A DNA stretch of 64,000 nt from Kitasatospora arboriphila (GTDB lineage Bacteria; Actinomycetota; Actinomycetes; Mycobacteriales; Mycobacteriaceae): NCBI RefSeq assembly GCF_000717275.1, contig NZ_JNYV01000002.1:1357548-1421547 (forward strand). Reading direction: 5' to 3'. This document shows positions 61,448 through 64,000 of this stretch, in pieces. Made by a program: the position numbers and the translations under genes. Under the pieces are notes generated by a model, which was given only the letters and a program-made list of their open reading frames with translations, did no database searches and was not told where the DNA came from. Positions within the stretch are counted from its first letter, which is position 1; every line of letters starts with the position of its first letter.

Positions 61448-62620
61448 TCAGAGGCCGAGGATGGAGGACGCGATGATGGTTCGCTGGACCTCGGACGAGC
61501 CGCTGTAGATCGAGACCTTGCGGTGGTTGAGGTACGTCGGAACGGTCTCTTGCGCCCAGTGCGGGGACCCGATATCCGCCGCGTCCACAGCCAGCGAGTC
61601 GACTCCCGCGAGGTCGGCCAGGATCTCGGTGGATGCCTGCTGCAGCTCGCTACCGCGGAGCTTCAAGACCGAGGAGACCGGATCGGGCTTGCCGTCTGCC
61701 GACGATGCCACCACCCGCAACTGTGTCAATTCCAGTGCGAGTAGCTCGTTTTCGAGTTCGGCCAGGCGCGCGGCGAACAGGGGATCCTCCAGCAGGGTGC
61801 CGTCGCCGACGGGGGTCTTCGCGGCCAGCTCCTTGGCCAGCGCGAGGCGGTTCTTGGTGATGCCCACCCGGGTGACACCGGTTCGCTCGTTGCCGAGCAG
61901 GAACTTCGCGTATCCCCAGCCCGCGTTCTCTTCGCCGACCAGGTTCTCCACCGGCACCCGGACGTTCTCGAAGAAGACCTCGTTCACCTCGAAGCCGCCG
62001 TCGACCAATTGGATCGGCCTGACGGTGATGCCCTCGGTCTTCATGTCGATGAGCAGGAAGCTGATCCCCGCCTGGCGTTTCGGAGCATCGGGGTTGGTGC
62101 GCACCAGTGCGAAGATCCAGTCGGCGTACTGGGCCATGGTGGTCCAGGTCTTTTGACCGTTGACCACATAGTGGTCGCCGTCGCGAACCGCACGGGTCTT
62201 GAGCGATGCCAGGTCGGATCCCGCCTCGGGCTCGGAGAAACCCTGGCACCACCAGATGTCGAGATTGGCCGTGGCGGGAAGGAAACGCTCTTTGATCTCC
62301 TGCGAGCCGAAGTTGGCGATCACCGGGCCCACCATGTCGGTGTTGAACGCGAGGGGTTCGGGCACCGAGGCGAGGTTCATCTCGTTCTGCCAGATGTGTT
62401 TCTGCACGGGAGTCCAGTCGCGGCCGCCCCATTCGGAAGGCCACTTCGGCACTGCCAGACCGTGCTCGTTCAGGATCCGCTGAACCGTGATCATGTCGTC
62501 GGGGAAGTTCAGTGTGCCCGCGGCGGTCCGCTCGCGGATCTCCTTGGGGATCTCCGTGGTGAAGAAGGTCCGCATTTCCTCGCGGAAGGCAACTTCGTCG
62601 TCGCTCAGTTTGAGGTGCAT
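61448..62620 (-). CDS. Acyl-CoA dehydrogenase (FadE family), first of pair
   Basis: 390 residues from ATG 62620, with AAGGAAC 6 bases upstream; an upstream in-frame ATG would add 18 residues with no family character. Complete features: WWCQGFSEPEAGSDLASLKT, GQKTWTTMAQYADWIFALVRT (FAD-contacting), NERTGVTRVGITKNRL, and KVSIYSGSSEVQRTIIASSILGL at the end. It oxidises acyl-CoA substrates. First gene of the minus-strand unit, divergent from the TetR gene across 188 bases. Confidence 0.92.
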   Translation of the reverse strand: MHLKLSDDEVAFREEMRTFFTTEIPKEIRERTAAGTLNFPDDMITVQRILNEHGLAVPKWPSEWGGRDWTPVQKHIWQNEMNLASVPEPLAFNTDMVGPVIANFGSQEIKERFLPATANLDIWWCQGFSEPEAGSDLASLKTRAVRDGDHYVVNGQKTWTTMAQYADWIFALVRTNPDAPKRQAGISFLLIDMKTEGITVRPIQLVDGGFEVNEVFFENVRVPVENLVGEENAGWGYAKFLLGNERTGVTRVGITKNRLALAKELAAKTPVGDGTLLEDPLFAARLAELENELLALELTQLRVVASSADGKPDPVSSVLKLRGSELQQASTEILADLAGVDSLAVDAADIGSPHWAQETVPTYLNHRKVSIYSGSSEVQRTIIASSILGL

Positions 62621-62699
62621 TGTTCCTTGATACTCCCGATCGTGTGCGTGCGTAAGGAACTCCGGCATGGTCAAACGCGATTTTTTCTCGCGGCGCCAC

Positions 62700-62712
62700 C
62701 GAGTTTTACTCG
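62700..62712. promoter_or_regulatory. Candidate operator palindrome between fadE pair and TetR
   Basis: CGAGTTTTACTCG has 5-base inverted arms around three bases, and is flanked by a GGTCAAAC repeat at 62669-62676 and 62715-62722. It lies in the divergent promoter region and is a plausible site for the TetR protein or the promoter; proof is lacking. Confidence 0.4.
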
Positions 62713-62808
62713 TCGGTCAAACAAAGCCGATTCTAGCTGATGAATGGTGTCGTGCCAAGGGCGAAGCGTGAGGACTGGAGGGCGCGGCGGTGACGTAAAA
62801 TCGCGACC

Positions 62809-63489
62809 ATGGCCAAAGTTCGGCAACGATCGGGTGCAGCGCCGTCCCGTCGCAGCAACGGGAACCGTCCGAGCGATGACCTACTCCTCGACGCAGCGCG
62901 AGATGTGTTCCACGCCAACGGCTATCACGCAACCTCCATGGAGGCCATCGCGCAGCAGGCCGATGCCACCAAGCCGACGCTCTACTCCCACTTCGGCAGC
63001 AAGGAGCAGCTCTACCGGGCGTGCCTGGTCCGGGAGGCCGACAAACTTCGCGAGTGGTTGTTCGCGGCGTACGAGACCGCCTCGGGATTGTCGATGGAGG
63101 AGCAGGTCAAGGCCGACATGGTGGCCTTCTTCCGCTACGCGTCAGAGCATCCTGCCGGCTTCGGGCTGCTCTTCGGTGATGTCACCTCCGGGCCCAATGC
63201 CGAGATCCGCGACGAGCTTGTGCTGAGCATCTCGGGGCAGATCGCCGTGCGCATCCGTGCCTACTACACGTTGCGGGCTCTGCCCGCGCCCGAGCAGAGC
63301 GCCGAACTCCTCGCCTCGATGCTGGCCGGCATTGCCATCCACGGCGGCCGGCAGGCCCTTGCTCTCGATCTCCCGCCCCACGAGGTCGGGCTCTTTGCCA
63401 CGGCGCTCGCGCACGCGGGCCTCAAACATCTCGCACCTGTTCAGATGGAGAACATCGACCGCGTGGCGAGCGGCTCGCGCACGCGTTGA
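62809..63489 (+). CDS. TetR-family transcriptional regulator
   Basis: 226 residues from ATG 62809. N-terminal helix-turn-helix DDLLLDAARDVFHANGYHATSMEAIAQQADATKPTLYSHFGSKEQLYRA (about 24-72) is typical TetR; the C-terminal part is a helical ligand and dimer domain. Located head-to-head with the two acyl-CoA dehydrogenase genes, it probably represses them and itself, with an acyl-CoA or related ligand as inducer. Confidence 0.92.
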   Translation: MAKVRQRSGAAPSRRSNGNRPSDDLLLDAARDVFHANGYHATSMEAIAQQADATKPTLYSHFGSKEQLYRACLVREADKLREWLFAAYETASGLSMEEQVKADMVAFFRYASEHPAGFGLLFGDVTSGPNAEIRDELVLSISGQIAVRIRAYYTLRALPAPEQSAELLASMLAGIAIHGGRQALALDLPPHEVGLFATALAHAGLKHLAPVQMENIDRVASGSRTR

Positions 63490-63494
63490 CTTCT

Positions 63495-63520
63495 CGCGCA
63501 CCGATTCGAACCGGTGCGCG
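63495..63520 (+). terminator. Hairpin after the TetR gene
   Basis: CGCGCACCG (63495-63503) and CGGTGCGCG (63512-63520) form a perfect 9-base stem with an 8-base loop, six bases after the tetR stop. There is no T-tract, as usual for high-GC actinobacterial hairpin terminators. Confidence 0.6.
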
Positions 63521-63547
63521 GCCCCGAGACGGTGCGCCGCAGCCCGG

Positions 63548-63563
63548 ATTACCTCCGCGTTAC
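63548..63563. promoter_or_regulatory. GlnR-like box before the MSMEG_0572-family gene
   Basis: ATTAC-CTCCGC-GTTAC has the AC-N9-AC core and the two half-sites of the actinobacterial GlnR consensus GTnAC-N6-GTnAC, with one deviation (A for G in the first half). It lies 149 bases upstream of the nitrogen-starvation gene start. Confidence 0.6.
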
Positions 63564-63712
63564 GGCGGTGAGGCTTGAGCAGCGCAGTGTTATTCCCTGG
63601 ATAACCACCGGGAAACAGGCGGCTTCTGTACTGGAACACGCAGCCGAGTTCGGCTCTCGCCCATCGGCAATGTCGCCGAGGCGGCCTCAATCTTCGCCAG
63701 CCAGGAGACGCC

Positions 63713-64000
63713 ATGTCCGATATCGATCAGACCATCGCCGAGAATATCAAGAAGTCTTTGGCTGAGATCCCGCATCCGTCGTTGCCGAAGGGGAGCAACA
63801 TTTATGGGGGGACGAAGTTGTTCCCGGATTATCAGGCCGAGAACGGGGAAACGTACTTCACGTTGGTTCATGGCATTGCGCATGAGTCGTCGGTGAGCTT
63901 CGTGGCGGTGTTGCAGGCGACGCGGGCGTTGCGGAAGGGGTTTGAGTCGGCGTTGTATTTTTATGGACCGGGTTCGATCAACTGTCTGGCCACGCGTGGT
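63713..64000 (+). CDS. MSMEG_0572/Sll0783-family nitrogen starvation response protein (5' part)
   Basis: 96 codons before the window edge, from ATG 63713 with CAGGAGA as ribosome site. The N-terminus MSDIDQTIAENIKKSLAEIP and the segments SNIYGGTKLFPDYQ, YFTLVHGIAHESSVSFVAVLQ, RALRKGFESALYFYGPGSIN identify this family, usually the first gene of a cluster with a nitrilase and radical-SAM enzyme. Codon choice differs from the neighbours: all leucines here use TTG and many third positions are T or G. The function is unknown; induction by nitrogen starvation is known for the mycobacterial member. Confidence 0.88.
   Translation, partial: MSDIDQTIAENIKKSLAEIPHPSLPKGSNIYGGTKLFPDYQAENGETYFTLVHGIAHESSVSFVAVLQATRALRKGFESALYFYGPGSINCLATRG

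Overview
The window is high-GC actinobacterial DNA. The gene content (a mycobactin/nocobactin-type siderophore cluster, iron boxes of IdeR/DtxR type, a secreted AroQ-gamma chorismate mutase, a 13E12-type DUF222/HNH gene) and its order point to Mycobacteriales, most likely Gordonia or a close relative. From memory, a scattered subset of genes follows the Mycobacterium tuberculosis order Rv0427c-Rv0438c: xthA, GNAT, def, DUF3263, LytR_C, sodC, YbdK ligase, CDC48-like ATPase, pssA, psd, moeA. Genus assignment is an inference; no rRNA gene is present.

Region 1 (1-27442) is an iron-acquisition island. A salicyl-AMP ligase (mbtA, cut by the window edge) diverges from mbtI across two iron-box-like sites. 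mbtI-mbtB-mbtG run on the plus strand, an mbtK-like acyltransferase faces them, and a stand-alone thioesterase with mbtC-mbtD-(MTB12-like membrane protein)-mbtE-mbtF follows. Convergent to mbtF is an operon with ATGA/GTGA overlaps: siderophore-interacting reductase (SIP), siderophore-binding lipoprotein, and a SagB/McbC-type flavin oxidase that may turn the azoline of the siderophore into an azole. A perfect iron-box palindrome lies just upstream of SIP, and a 54-residue membrane peptide diverges from it. MbtE carries a second module with an eroded adenylation domain.

Region 2 (27.6-36 kb) holds a MarR regulator, xthA, a small basic protein, an AlaDH/PNT-fold enzyme and an ethanolamine utilisation unit (permease, eutB, eutC) without microcompartment genes. 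A large inverted repeat follows eutC, then an unknown protein, a CX5R phosphatase and a GNAT protein.

Region 3 (36-47.7 kb) has def, DUF3263, LytR_C, sodC and a YbdK-type ligase, then on the minus strand a complete Mrp antiporter operon (mrpA-C-D-E-F-G, mrpB fused to A) translationally linked to an ABC1/UbiB-type kinase.

Region 4 (47.9-58.8 kb) has a lipoprotein, secreted chorismate mutase, a DUF222/HNH gene with a perfect SOS box, a RibD-like reductase, a membrane protein, a CDC48-like AAA ATPase, pssA-psd (phosphatidylethanolamine synthesis), moeA and an M20 peptidase.

Region 5 (58.9-64 kb) has an HAD phosphatase, a fatty-acid/sterol-type catabolic unit (SRPBCC protein and two acyl-CoA dehydrogenases) divergent from a TetR regulator, and the start of an MSMEG_0572-family nitrogen-starvation gene preceded by a GlnR-like box. 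I saw no rRNA, tRNA, CRISPR array, insertion sequence or prophage. No gene-free stretch exceeds 300 bases.
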